A DNA stretch of 64,000 bases from WHSW01 sp963722175 (lineage in GTDB: Bacteria; Actinomycetota; Thermoleophilia; Solirubrobacterales; 70-9). Location: contig CAVRKA010000006.1 in the NCBI GenBank assembly GCA_963722175.1, positions 200,133 through 264,132 on the forward strand. Direction: 5' to 3'. Below the pieces are notes generated by a model that searched no databases, was not told the origin of the DNA, and saw nothing but the letters and a program-made list of their open reading frames with translations. The number at the start of each line of letters is the position of its first letter. Position 1 is the stretch's first letter. This document shows, one piece after another, positions 10,872-19,910 of the stretch. The position numbers and the translations under genes are program-made.

Positions 10872-13430
10872 GTGGGGCGCTCGACGGGAACCATCCCGCT
10901 TCTGACGGCGATTGGCCTCATGTTGTTCCCGGGCGCCCGGCGCGACGATCACCGTGGACAGGGACCGCCGACGAGCTCGATGCCGACGGCAGCTGCTCAC
11001 TGCGGGAGGCGATCAGCGCCGCCAACGCAGACTCGACCGGGCCCGGTGGCGATTGCATCAAGGGAAGCGGCGTCGACACGGTGAGCGTGCCGAGCGGTGA
11101 ACTTCACGCTGAGCATCGCCGCGGCCTGTGAGGATGCGAACGCCGGCGGTGACCTCGACGTCCTCGGCAACCTGACGATCGCCGGCGCGGGCGCCGCGGC
11201 GACGACGATCGACGCGAACGGGATCGATCGCGTGCTCGAAATCCGCCCGGGCAGGGTCGTGACGATCCGCGGCGTTGACGATCACCGGAGGGCAGGCCCC
11301 GGCGGCTTCAACGGCTTCAACGAGACGGGGACGGCCGGGGCGCCCGACGGCGGCGACGCCCGAAGCCGAGGCTGGAGACCCCGGTGCGCCCGGGGGCGGC
11401 ATCTTCAACAACGGCGGCTCGCTCACCGTGATCGGCAGCGCCATCACCGACAACGTCGCGGGCACGGGCGGAACGGGCGGCAACGCGCAGGGCGGTGGCG
11501 GGGCGACGGCGGCAAACGGCGGCAGCGGCGGCGACGCGCGGCGGGCGCCGGCGGCGCCGGCGGCGACGGACGGCGGGATCCATACGACCGGCGTCCTCAC
11601 GCTGACCCGGGTAAGCGTGACCGGAAACACCGCCGGCACCGGCGGCGCCGGCGGGGTCGGCACGGGCGGGCAGGGTGGCGGGGCGATCAGCGGCACCGGC
11701 GGGCGCGGGCGGCACTCGGCGTGGGCGGCCGCGGCGGCGCGGCGGTCAGGGCGGCGGGGTCGGCGAAAGCGGAGGCGGGTCCGTGACGATCGAGCAGAGC
11801 GTGATCGGCCAGAACAAGGCCGGCGCGGGCGGCCCGGGCGGGCCCGGTCAGGGCGGCGCCGGCGGCGTCTCGGGCGGCGCCGCCGGACCGGACGGCAGCG
11901 GCGGCAGGGCACAGGGGGGCATCGGCGGCATTGGCGGGAACGGTGGCGGCGTGGCCGCGACCGATCCAGCGGTCCTGAGGGAGCGACCTGATCGTCGCGG
12001 AACACGGCTGGCGCCCCCGGGCGCGGGGGAAACGGGACGGGTGGCCTCGGCGGCCGCGACGACCGGAGGGGCCGGCAGCATCTCCGGCGACGGCGGCAAC
12101 GCGTTCAGCGGCCAGGCGGGATTCGCAAGCTCCGGAGGCGGCGTGTGGCTGGCCGGCACCGATCACCAACAGCACGATCACCGACAACGTCGCCGGGGCG
12201 GGCGGAGACGCCGGCAACGCAACGGGTGGCAGGGGCGGCGGCTCGATGAACGGCACGGGCGGCGACGGCGGCGGCGGCTGCGGACAGCCAGACAGGTCAG
12301 GGCACGGACGGTGGTTCGGGCGGCGGGCTGCACGCCGGGGTAACACGCGGCAACACAACGGTCCGTCACGCCACGGTGACGGGGAACAATCCGTGGCGCA
12401 GGCGGGGCCGCCGGCTTCGCCACGGCGGGGGCGGGTGGCACCGCAGACCAGGGACGCCGGGCTCGGCGGGCCCGCTCCAGCTCGGGCTCCCCGGGATGCC
12501 GGGCGACGGCGGCGCCCTCAACGCCGAGTCCGTCCTCAACGCGAACATCGGTGCTGGCCAACAGCATCGTGGCGGGCAACGGCGGCTCCGAGCCTGCGCA
12601 GGGTCATGGTGACCGACGACGACCACAACATCGTCGTTCGGCGATGCGACCTGCCCCGGGGCGCAGACGTCGACCCGGATGCTCGGCGCGCTGGCGGACA
12701 ACGGCGGCCCGACCCAGACGCAGGAGCTCGGCTCCGGCAGCCCGGCGATCGATGGGGTTGCGGCCTCCGGCGCCGCCTGCCCGGCGACCGACCAGCGGGG
12801 GGTGATCCGCCCCAACGGCGCCGCTTGCGACATCGGTGCCTACGAGCAGGCGCCGCCGACGGTGACCACCGGGGCGGCCACGGGCATCTCCGTCGACGGT
12901 CGCGCGACCCTCCACGGCCAGCTCAACCCGAACGCGCGCGCGACGACCTACCGCTTCGAGCTCGGGCCGACGACCGCCTACGGCACCTCGACGCCGACCG
13001 AGACCAGGCCCGCGGGCACAGACACGGTCGCCGTTTCGGCCGCCGTCAGCGGCCTGGAGCCCGCCACCACCTACCACTACCGGCTCGTCGCCACCAACGC
13101 CGACGGCACGACCAACGGGCCGGACCGCACGTTCGATACCGCGGCTGTGCAGGCGAGCCCGCCCGACACCACGATCACCCGGGCCAAGATCAACAAGAGG
13201 AAGCACAAGGCGAAGTTCGAGTTCGACGGCTCCGGCGGCGCCGGCGCCCTGAAGTTCGAGTGCAAGCTGACTCGCCAGTCGCGGAAGCTGAGGCGCTGGC
13301 GAAGCTGCTCCTCGCCGCGAGGCCTACCAGCATCTGAAGAGCGGAAAGCACGCCTTCAAGGTCAAGAGCGATCGACGCACGCGGGACGGCCGACCCGACG
13401 CCGGCGAAGAAGCGATTCCGGATCAACTGA
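10872..13430 (+). CDS. Secreted CSLREAI / choice-of-anchor-Q beta-helix protein (many frameshifts)
   Basis: Read across several single-base shifts, the order is as follows. First a signal peptide (GTG 10872, MGRSTGTIPLLTAIGLMLFP). Then a CSLREAI domain (DADGSCSLREAISAAN). Then glycine-rich right-handed beta-helix repeats (GGIFNNGGSLTVIGSAITDN, LTLTRVSVTGNTAG, VTIEQSVIGQNKAG). Next comes a choice-of-anchor-Q segment (DNGGPTQTQELGSGSPAIDG ... CDIGAYE at 12679-12850), an Fn3-like domain (ATLHGQLNPNARATTYRFEL) and a final Cys-paired Ig-like module ending PTPAKKRFRIN. At least six shifts are needed, mostly in G/C runs between 11000 and 12680, with more near 13300 and 13370. Conserved domains survive on both sides of each shift, so errors are likelier than decay. 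Probably a surface-exposed or secreted polymer-binding protein. Confidence 0.7.
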
Positions 13431-13455
13431 AAGCGACCGGCTCGTAAGTCCGCAA

Positions 13456-13474
13456 GCCGCGATCCGATCGCGGC
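13456..13474 (+). terminator. Hairpin after the CSLREAI gene
   Basis: gccgcgat-ccg-atcgcggc is a perfect 8-bp stem with a 3-nt loop, 26 bp downstream of the TGA at 13428-13430. No long T-run follows. Confidence 0.5.
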
Positions 13475-13693
13475 GTCGCCCGGTTCATATCCGCTTACTT
13501 CCCGATCCTCGAGTGCGTCTCGGGCGGACGGCTCAGGGGAAAGCTGTTCTGGCCCGTGAGGCCCAGCTATCGCGGCCGCGTCCTGACCCGCGGCGACCGC
13601 CTCGACCGGCCCGGGCGCCCTGGCCTTCCCCGTCAGTCGCGACGCATCGCGGTGTTCACCTCCGCTCCCGAGCTCGTAAGGCCAGAAAGCGAA

Positions 13694-13716
13694 ACGCCCC
13701 GCACTTGGCGGGGCGT
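13694..13716 (-). terminator. Rho-independent-type terminator of the small membrane gene
   Basis: acgccccg-cacttgg-cggggcgt forms an 8-bp stem. Read on the minus strand it is followed by ttcgctttct, a T-rich tail, about 64 bp after the stop of the 13780-14136 gene. Confidence 0.6.
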
Positions 13717-13779
13717 CTCGGGTACAGGGAGGAGAGATATGTGATTTTTTGCGTGACTGTGGGAGGTAGGTCGGTTCTG

Positions 13780-14136
13780 TTAGGCGCCGCGGGGGGAGAT
13801 GAACCGCGTCGATGCGGTCAGCGCCACCAATGCGACACCGATACCGACCAGAAAGATTCCGGCGATTCGCTCGTCTGCGATCAGCCCGACGGCAAGGCCG
13901 CCGACCGTCGCGACCAGCGCGAGCGCGTAGTCGAATCCTGCGTGGGCGGACACGGGGATCCCGCGTCCGGAGCCCTCGACCTGCAGCGCGAGGCCGAGCA
14001 GCAGCGCCCCGAGGCCGACCGTGATCACGGTCGCGGCGGGGCCGAAGCCGAGCAGGAAGGGCGCCGCCATGATCGCCGGCGCGGCGACCATCTCGAGCGC
14101 GCCATGGACAGGAAGTGAGATCCCTTTCGTACTCAT
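13780..14136 (-). CDS. Small polytopic membrane protein, unknown function
   Basis: A protein of 118 residues beginning MSTKGISLPVHGALEM. It has about four hydrophobic segments (APAIMAAPFLLGFGPAATVI, VGLGALLLGLALQV, YALALVATVGGLAVGLIA, IAGIFLVGIGVALVALTA) and ends RFISPRGA. The layout resembles short SPW-repeat-type membrane proteins, but I cannot assign a family. An upstream extension to 14187 is possible; ATG 14136 is preferred because the extension would run through the promoter region. A perfect Crp-type palindrome (14170-14191) lies 34 bp upstream, so the gene may be under cAMP/Crp-family control. Confidence 0.6.
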   Translation of the reverse strand: MSTKGISLPVHGALEMVAAPAIMAAPFLLGFGPAATVITVGLGALLLGLALQVEGSGRGIPVSAHAGFDYALALVATVGGLAVGLIADERIAGIFLVGIGVALVALTASTRFISPRGA

Positions 14137-14169
14137 GCTGAAGCCACAGTACGAACATATGTGCGCTTT

Positions 14170-14191
14170 GAGTGTGAGCGCGATCACACTC
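14170..14191. promoter_or_regulatory. Perfect Crp/Fnr-type palindrome
   Basis: gagtgtga-gcgcga-tcacactc contains an exact TGTGA-N6-TCACA, the consensus of Crp-family operators, with 8-bp perfect arms. It lies between the dxs stop (14212) and the start of the small membrane gene (14136), so it can only regulate the latter from upstream. Confidence 0.6.
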
Positions 14192-14211
14192 GACGCAAGT
14201 GGCAGACGACG

Positions 14212-16233
14212 CTAGCGGCGAACGGTTTCGCGCGCCCCGAGCGCCGCCGTCACGCGCTCCGCGACCGCCGGCCCGGTGAGCCCGACCTCCTCGCGCAGCA
14301 GCGCCGGCTTCCCGTGGGTGACGTAGCGGTCCGGCAGCCCGACCCGGATCACCCGGGCGCGCTGCGCGCCGGCGTCGCCGAAGGCGTCCTCGACGTGCTC
14401 GAGCACGGCGGAGCCGAAGCCTCCCGGGAGCACGTTCTCCTCGATCGTCACCACGAGCTCGTGCTCGCTCGCCAGCCGCTCCACCAGCCCCTCGTCGAGC
14501 GGCTTCGCGAACCGGGCGTCGGCGACCGTGACCGTCAGGTCGTGCTCGGCGAGGATCGCCGCCGCGTCGAGCGCCACCCGGACGCCGTAGCCGTAGCCGA
14601 GCAGGGCGACCCTCTCCCCCTCCTTCAGCACCTCTCCGGTCCCGATCGGGATCTCGCGGGCGTGGTCGGGCAGCGGCACGCCCTCGGCGGTCCCGCGCGG
14701 GTAGCGGAACGCGATCGGCCCGTCGTCGTGGGCGAGCGCGGTGTGCAGCATGTGGCAGAGCATCGCCTCATCGCGGGGCGCCATTACGACGACGTTCGGC
14801 AGCGCCCGGAAGTAGGAGACGTCGAACGCGCCGTGATGGGTCGGCCCGTCGTCGCCGACCAGGCCCGCCCGATCCATCGCGAAGACGACGTTCAGCTTCT
14901 GCAGGCAGACGTCGTGGACGAGCTGGTCGTAGGCCCGCTGCAGGAAGGTCGAGTAGATCGCGCAGACGGGCTTCGCGCCCTGCGTCGCCAGCCCGGCCGC
15001 GAACAAGACCGCGTCCTGCTCGGCGATCCCGACGTCGTAGTACTGCTCGGGGCACTCCTTCTCGAGCGTCGTCAGCCCGGTTCCCCCCGCCATCGCGGCG
15101 GTGATCCCGATCACCCGCCGGTCGCGCTTCGCCTCGACCACGAGCGCGTCGCCGAACACCGAGGTGTAGGCGGGCGGCGGCTTGGTGACCTCCTCGGGCC
15201 GGGCGCCCTCGCTCATCTCGCCACGGGTCAGCGGTGGCTTCGCCGGCTTCTTCGGCGCCGGCTTGCCCTCGACGATCGAGCCCGGCTTCGCCGCGTGCCA
15301 CTTCTCCATCCCCTCGAGGCCGCCCTCCTCGGCGGGCTCGAAGCCCTTGCCCTTCACGGTCTGGATATGGACGACGACCGGCCGGTCCGCGGCCAGGGCC
15401 GCCTGCAGGTTGGAGCGCAGCGCGGTCACGTCGTGGCCATCGAACGGGCCCATGTAGGCGAGGTCGAGCTCCTCGAAGAACAGCCCCGGCGCCGCATACG
15501 CCTTGATCGCCGCCTTGATCTCGGGCCCGAGCTTGCCGATCTGGCGGCCGAGCCCGAGCGGCAGCTTGGTCAGCGCCTCCTCGACGTCCTCGCGAGCGTG
15601 GTAGAGGCGCGGGTTGGCGCGCAGGCGCTGGAACGAGCGCGCGATCGCGCCGACGTTCGGCGAGATCGACATCCCGTTGTCGTTGAGGACGATCACGATC
15701 GGCGTCTGCAGCCCGCCGGCGTTGTGCAGGGCCTCGAACGCGACCCCGCCGGTCAGCGCGCCGTCGCCGATCACGGCGACGACCTTGCCGTCCTCGCCGA
15801 TCCCGTGGCGCATCGCCTCCTTGATCCCGACCGCGTAGCCGATCGAGGTCGAGGCGTGGCCGGCGCCCATGATGTCGTGCTCGGACTCGAACACCGAGCA
15901 GAACGGCGCCAGGCCGCCGTACTGGCGGATCGTCTCCAGCCGGCCCGCACGCCCGGTGAGCACCTTGTGGGGGTAGGCCTGGTGGCCAACGTCCCACAGG
16001 ATCTTGTCGCGCGGCGAGTCGAGCAGCGAGTGCAGGACCGTGGTCAGCTCGCAGGTGCCGAGGTTGGCCCCGAAGTGCCCGCCGATCTCGCCGATCGTGT
16101 CGATGATCAGCTCGCGGACCTCCTGGGCGACGCGCGCCAGGTCGTCATCCGAGAGCCCCGTGAGGTCGTCGGGTCCGTCGATCGAATCGAGCAGGGGCTG
16201 CTCGTCGTCGGGTCTGTCAGCCGTAGTGCTCAT
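14212..16233 (-). CDS. dxs: 1-deoxy-D-xylulose-5-phosphate synthase
   Basis: A 673-residue cytoplasmic enzyme that condenses pyruvate and glyceraldehyde 3-phosphate with thiamine diphosphate, the first step of the MEP isoprenoid pathway. Visible features are the N-terminal LWDVGHQAYPHKVLTGR, the ThDP motif GDGALTGG ... LNDNGMSISPNVG, the transketolase pyrimidine domain (VVGITAAM-type, IAEQDAVLFAAGLA) and C-terminal EENVLPGGFGSAV. It is somewhat longer than the usual ~640 residues because of an insert rich in Lys and Pro near residues 300-325. It lies 30 bp downstream of the polyprenyl synthase gene, so precursor synthesis and chain elongation are probably one operon. Intact frame; start ATG 16233. 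Confidence 0.95.
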   Translation of the reverse strand: MSTTADRPDDEQPLLDSIDGPDDLTGLSDDDLARVAQEVRELIIDTIGEIGGHFGANLGTCELTTVLHSLLDSPRDKILWDVGHQAYPHKVLTGRAGRLETIRQYGGLAPFCSVFESEHDIMGAGHASTSIGYAVGIKEAMRHGIGEDGKVVAVIGDGALTGGVAFEALHNAGGLQTPIVIVLNDNGMSISPNVGAIARSFQRLRANPRLYHAREDVEEALTKLPLGLGRQIGKLGPEIKAAIKAYAAPGLFFEELDLAYMGPFDGHDVTALRSNLQAALAADRPVVVHIQTVKGKGFEPAEEGGLEGMEKWHAAKPGSIVEGKPAPKKPAKPPLTRGEMSEGARPEEVTKPPPAYTSVFGDALVVEAKRDRRVIGITAAMAGGTGLTTLEKECPEQYYDVGIAEQDAVLFAAGLATQGAKPVCAIYSTFLQRAYDQLVHDVCLQKLNVVFAMDRAGLVGDDGPTHHGAFDVSYFRALPNVVVMAPRDEAMLCHMLHTALAHDDGPIAFRYPRGTAEGVPLPDHAREIPIGTGEVLKEGERVALLGYGYGVRVALDAAAILAEHDLTVTVADARFAKPLDEGLVERLASEHELVVTIEENVLPGGFGSAVLEHVEDAFGDAGAQRARVIRVGLPDRYVTHGKPALLREEVGLTGPAVAERVTAALGARETVRR

Positions 16234-16263
16234 CGGGACGGACCCGTGATTGTGGCAGGGTCG

Positions 16264-17133
16264 TCAGGTCTGTCTCGTGCGGATGAAGTCGGTGATCAGC
16301 GCGAGATCGACGGTCTCACCCTCCACCTCTGCGAGCGCCGCGCGCGCGCCGGCGTGCGACTGCGCAGCGAGCTCGCGAGCCTCGTCGAGCCCGAACAGGC
16401 TGACGTAGGTGAGCTTGCCGTGGCGCTCGTCGGAGCCCTGGGGCTTGCCCAGCTGCTCGTCGGAACCGGTGACGTCGAGGATGTCGTCGACGATCTGAAA
16501 CAGGACCCCGAGCTCGTCGGCGAACCGCCGGTAGGGCTCCATCAGCGGTTCGGAGATGCCCGTGAGCAGCAGCGGCACGGTGACGCTGGCGGCGATCAGA
16601 CGCCCGGTCTTCAGCTCGTGCAGCTGGCGCAGGTCCTCGGGCCCGAGCCCCCTTCCGCTCACGTCCACGTACTGGCCGCCCACCATCCCCCCCACCCCGG
16701 TCGCGCCCGCCAGCTCGCCCAGCGCGGCCAGCACCCGGGCCGGGTCGCCGCCCTGGCGGCTGCAGAAGAGCCGGATCGCCTCTGCGAACAGCCCGTCGCC
16801 GGCGAGGATCGCGACGTCGTCGCCGTAGACCACGTGCGAGGTCGGGCGGCCGCGGCGCAGCTCGTCGTCATCCATCGCCGGCAGGTCGTCGTGGATCAGC
16901 GAGTAGGTGTGGATGAGCTCGATCGCCGCCGCCGCCGGGAGCACCTCCTCGGGATCGCCGCCCGCGGCGCGCGCCGCCGCCAGGCAGAGCACCGGCCGGA
17001 TCCGCTTGCCGCCGGCGAGCAGCGAGTAGCGCATCGCCTCCTCCAGCTGCGCGGTGGCAGCGAGGTCGGAGAACCGAAGATCGCCCAGGTAGTCCTCGAC
17101 CAGCGCCCGGAGATCGTCGGGGTACTCCCCCAC
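16264..17133 (-). CDS. Polyprenyl diphosphate synthase (FPP/GGPP synthase type)
   Basis: A protein of 289 residues with both Asp-rich motifs: the first is DDLPAMDDDELRRG (DDxxxxD form, typical of bacterial farnesyl/geranylgeranyl synthases), the second is QIVDDILDVTG. GGKRIRPVL binds the diphosphate of IPP. It condenses IPP with allylic diphosphates in the cytoplasm and shares an operon with dxs. Start GTG 17133 (VGEYPDDL) is chosen because it begins at the conserved N-terminus and lies 7 bp after the preceding stop. The longer open frame up to 17304 overlaps the upstream gene and is low-complexity Arg/Ser. Product chain length cannot be read from sequence alone. Confidence 0.9.
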   Translation of the reverse strand: MGEYPDDLRALVEDYLGDLRFSDLAATAQLEEAMRYSLLAGGKRIRPVLCLAAARAAGGDPEEVLPAAAAIELIHTYSLIHDDLPAMDDDELRRGRPTSHVVYGDDVAILAGDGLFAEAIRLFCSRQGGDPARVLAALGELAGATGVGGMVGGQYVDVSGRGLGPEDLRQLHELKTGRLIAASVTVPLLLTGISEPLMEPYRRFADELGVLFQIVDDILDVTGSDEQLGKPQGSDERHGKLTYVSLFGLDEARELAAQSHAGARAALAEVEGETVDLALITDFIRTRQT

Positions 17134-17140
17134 GCGCGCC

Positions 17141-17332
17141 TCAGTCCCCGTCTGAGTCCGGCTCACTGAGCGCCCGCTCGATCTCGTTACCGGCCTGACT
17201 GACGAGCTCCGCCGCCTCGCGGGCGAGCTCCGCCGCCTCGCGATCGTCGACCCCGGGGTCGCGCAGGCGCCCGGCCAGCTCGCCGAGCTGCGCCGCCAGC
17301 TCACGGACCCGTGCCGGGGCGTCGCCGCTCAC
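17141..17332 (-). CDS. Small helical protein, possible exodeoxyribonuclease VII small subunit
   Basis: A 63-residue, acidic, all-helical protein (VRELAAQLGELAGRL ... AAELVSQAGNEIERAL). It starts at GTG 17332, whose bases overlap the nusB stop (GTGA), and ends 7 bp before the polyprenyl synthase start. Position between nusB and a prenyl synthase, size and heptad pattern suit XseB, but the characteristic XseB motif is weak and no xseA is adjacent. The coupling makes it a real gene; the function is tentative. Confidence 0.5.
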   Translation of the reverse strand: MSGDAPARVRELAAQLGELAGRLRDPGVDDREAAELAREAAELVSQAGNEIERALSEPDSDGD

Positions 17333-17706
17333 GAAGGTGCCTCCTCCAGCTCGCGGGCCGCGGAGCCGAGGATCCCGTTCACGAACGCCGGCGCGTCGGC
17401 GCCGCAGTACTCCTTCGCCATCGTGACCGCCTCGTCGATCGCGATCTCGGCCGGCAGGCCGGTCCGCATCTCGTGCAGTGCAACGCGCATGATCGAGCGC
17501 TCGAGCGCCGCGATCCGGTCGAGCTCCCACCCCCGCGAGAGGCGCGCGATCTCGGCGTCGACCGAATCGAGCTCGGCGTCGGTTCCCTCGGCGAGCTCCC
17601 GAGTGAACGACTTGGCGTCCGCGAGCTGCTCGTCGAGCGGCCGCCCGGTCACGTCCCGCTGATAGAGCGCGAAGACCGCGTCGCGGCGCTGTTCGGATCG
17701 GCGCAT
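17329..17706 (-). CDS. nusB: Transcription antitermination factor NusB
   Basis: A 125-residue RNA-binding protein that, with NusE (S10), binds boxA in rRNA leaders. Recognised by MRRSEQRRDAVFALYQRDVT, the WELDRIAALERSIMRVALHE block and the C-terminal IDEAVTMAKEYCGADAPAFV plus NGILG. The start is ATG 17706; a TAGGCT -10 lies 7 nt upstream and no Shine-Dalgarno sequence is visible. It overlaps the next small gene by GTGA, so it is translationally coupled and probably heads a nusB-xseB?-prenyl synthase-dxs operon. Confidence 0.92.
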   Translation of the reverse strand: MRRSEQRRDAVFALYQRDVTGRPLDEQLADAKSFTRELAEGTDAELDSVDAEIARLSRGWELDRIAALERSIMRVALHEMRTGLPAEIAIDEAVTMAKEYCGADAPAFVNGILGSAARELEEAPS

Positions 17707-17713
17707 GGCCCAG

Positions 17714-17719
17714 AGCCTA
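17714..17719 (-). promoter_or_regulatory. -10 box TAGGCT of nusB
   Basis: TANNNT on the minus strand ending 7 nt before ATG 17706, with no ribosome binding site between: a leaderless-type arrangement. Confidence 0.4.
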
Positions 17720-17839
17720 CGGGGGCGAGGGTTGACACCACGGCCAGGGAATGAGACGGTCGGATGGACAAACCGAGGCGCGCCGGGCTCCCATGGGGGG
17801 TCGCCCGGGAGGGGACGCGCCACTCCGAAAGAGGTGAGC

Positions 17840-18910
17840 ATGGAGAGCACAACGACGGCCGTCGACGAGGCCAAGCTGGAGCAGTTCATGGGACAGGCCG
17901 TGACCGACATCGGCGCCGCGATGAACGGCGTCCTGGTGATGATCGGGGGTGAGCTCGGCCTGTGGAAGGCGATGGCCGGTGCCGGACCGCTGACCAGCGC
18001 CGAGATCGCCGAGCGCAGCGGCATCGCCGAGCGCTATGTGCGCGAGTGGGCGTCGGCCCAGGCCGCGAGCGGCTATCTCGAATACGACCCCGAGGCCGAG
18101 GCGTTCACGCTGCCGCCCGAGCAGGCGATGGCGCTGGCCGACGAGGACAGCCCGGTCTACGTGCTCGGCGGCTACCACATCGTCAGCTCCGCCTGGAAGG
18201 ACCGCGAGAAGCTCGCCGAGCGCTACCGGTCCGGCGCCGGCTTCGGCTGGCACGAGCACGACCCGGAGCTGTTCGCCGGTACCGAGCAGTTCTTCCGCCC
18301 GGGCTACCGGGCCCACCTGACCGCGGAGTGGCTGCCCGCGCTGGAGGGGATGGAGGAGAAGCTCCAAGCCGGCGCCAAGGTTGCCGACATCGGCTGCGGC
18401 CACGGGGTGTCGACGGCGATCATGGCTCAGGCATATCCGAGCTCGGAGGTCCACGGGTTCGACTACCACGATGCGTCGATCGAGCGGGCCCGCGAGCTGG
18501 CGGGCAAGGAGGGGGTCGAGAACGCCCACTTCGACACCGCGAGCGCGAAGGACTACCCGGGCGAGGAGTACGACCTCGTCTGCTTCTTCGACTGCCTGCA
18601 CGACATGGGCGACCCGGTCGGGGCGATGAAGCACGTCCGCGAGACGCTCGCCGACGACGGCACGGTGATGCTGGTCGAGCCGTACGCGGCAGACACGCTA
18701 GCGGAGAACCTGAACCCGGTCGGGCGGACCTTCTACGCCGCCTCGACGCTGATCTGCACACCGGCATCGCTCGACCAGGAGGTCGGGCTCGGCCTGGGGG
18801 CGCAGGCCGGCGAGGCCAGGCTCCGAGCGGTCGCCGAAGAGGCGGGCTTCACCCGCTTCCGCCGCGCCACCGAGACGCCGTTCAACCTCGTGCTGGAGGC
18901 GCGGCCCTAG
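17840..18910 (+). CDS. Class I SAM-dependent methyltransferase with N-terminal winged-helix dimerisation domain
   Basis: A protein of 356 residues. The first ~90 form a winged-helix-like region (LTSAEIAERSGIAERYVREW) as in O-methyltransferase-type enzymes. The Rossmann domain has motif I VADIGCGHGVSTA, an acidic ribose-binding turn (HGFDYHDASIERA) and the LVCFFDCLHDMGDPVGA post-motif. It resembles actinobacterial transcriptional-regulator-like methyltransferases; the substrate is unknown. ATG 17840 follows a GAAAGAGG ribosome binding site, and a consensus TTGACA (17732-17737) lies about 100 bp upstream. The 3' end overlaps the convergent AbiEi/DUF559 gene by 29 bp. Confidence 0.85.
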   Translation: MESTTTAVDEAKLEQFMGQAVTDIGAAMNGVLVMIGGELGLWKAMAGAGPLTSAEIAERSGIAERYVREWASAQAASGYLEYDPEAEAFTLPPEQAMALADEDSPVYVLGGYHIVSSAWKDREKLAERYRSGAGFGWHEHDPELFAGTEQFFRPGYRAHLTAEWLPALEGMEEKLQAGAKVADIGCGHGVSTAIMAQAYPSSEVHGFDYHDASIERARELAGKEGVENAHFDTASAKDYPGEEYDLVCFFDCLHDMGDPVGAMKHVRETLADDGTVMLVEPYAADTLAENLNPVGRTFYAASTLICTPASLDQEVGLGLGAQAGEARLRAVAEEAGFTRFRRATETPFNLVLEARP

Positions 18911-19847
18911 GCGCGCCGGCGCGGTCCAGATCGGCGGCGAGGCGACGCGGTCTCAGGACCGCGTCGCGCCAGTGAACGCGCAGCACGGTCTCGCCGTGCT
19001 GCTCCAGGAACGCCTGACGCTCGCGGTCGTCGGCGCGGGCGAGCGGATCGCCGTGCCACGCCGTGCTGTCGATCTCGAGGATCAGCCGCTGCACTGGCCA
19101 GCGGATGTCGGGAACGACGCGGCGGCCGTTCAGCAGCAAGGGCCGGTTGACGTCAGGGCGCTCGAACCCGGCTTCCAGGATCACGTCGAGGACGTCGCTC
19201 TCGGCGTCGCTCTTCGTCGGCGAGGCGCCCAATGCGACCGCGTCGCGGAGCACGCGGCAGCCACGGGCGCCCGGGTAGCGGTCGAGCACCTGGCCGATCT
19301 GACGGATCGTGATCTTTCCCGTGCCGAGCGCGCGCCTGACGGCGCGGCGGGTCGCCTGCGGATCGAGCGCCGAGGCGAGGTCGAGCAGCGTTCGGGCGGA
19401 GGACGTGACGGGGATCCCCTCCAGCTCGCGGCGGTCGATCGGGTCGAGGCAGGTAGAGGTGTGGACTTGGATGCGCGGGTGGCGGCGCCCGCCCTTCCCG
19501 ATCACCGTCACGTGCGGGAGACCGTCCACCCGATCCACGAATCGCCAAAGCTCCGCTGCAGACCAGTGGCTAAGGAGCGCATTCGGGCCGCACGCCTTGA
19601 CGGCCGCGAGCAGCCACCCCTGCCACGGCGGGTTCGGGTGCCCCACGGCCCAGACACGCGGGTACAGTTGGTGAAGGTGCCCGCGGCGCCGTCTTCGCGA
19701 GAGCGAGCTGTACGTCATGCCTCGATCGAGCAGCTCGCGCGTGGCCATCACCCCCCACTGCTCACTCGCGGCCTCCGCCACCCGCAGATCTCCGCGAAAC
19801 ACGTTTTTCTCGCGGGGGTCGCGAGAAAATCGTGGTTCGGCGGGCAC
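18882..19847 (-). CDS. AbiEi-type antitoxin domain + DUF559 nuclease-like domain protein
   Basis: About 321 residues. The N-terminal third resembles the winged-helix AbiEi antitoxin domain (GVMATRELLDRGMTYSSLSR, LHQLYPRVWAVGHP, ALLSHWSAAELW). The C-terminal part is a DUF559/PD-(D/E)XK-like domain (ESDVLDVILEAGF, VVPDIRWPVQRLILEIDSTA, FLEQHGETVLRVHW), with candidate catalytic D, E and D residues preserved. Such proteins are common as solitary genes in actinobacteria. No AbiEii-type toxin gene is adjacent, so antitoxin function is not implied. The start is uncertain: 19847 is the longest and GTG 19802 is also plausible. It overlaps the methyltransferase gene tail to tail. Confidence 0.75.
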   Translation of the reverse strand: MPAEPRFSRDPREKNVFRGDLRVAEAASEQWGVMATRELLDRGMTYSSLSRRRRRGHLHQLYPRVWAVGHPNPPWQGWLLAAVKACGPNALLSHWSAAELWRFVDRVDGLPHVTVIGKGGRRHPRIQVHTSTCLDPIDRRELEGIPVTSSARTLLDLASALDPQATRRAVRRALGTGKITIRQIGQVLDRYPGARGCRVLRDAVALGASPTKSDAESDVLDVILEAGFERPDVNRPLLLNGRRVVPDIRWPVQRLILEIDSTAWHGDPLARADDRERQAFLEQHGETVLRVHWRDAVLRPRRLAADLDRAGAPRAAPPARG

Positions 19848-19910
19848 GGCTGGACCCTGGCACCCCTTATTGCCCCGTTGGCGCGCTGAGTGTGGCGGAA
19901 GCGCCGCCGG

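Larger units (their letters stand above)
13431..13779. other. Intergenic region between convergent genes
   Basis: I see no gene here. It holds two hairpins, listed separately, that can terminate the plus-strand beta-helix gene and the minus-strand membrane gene. The rest has no recognisable coding or RNA signature. Confidence 0.6.

Noticed and set aside
14161..17169. 1000-codon plus-strand frame opposite dxs and the polyprenyl synthase
   Set aside because: Shadow of two unmistakable enzymes in high-GC sequence.
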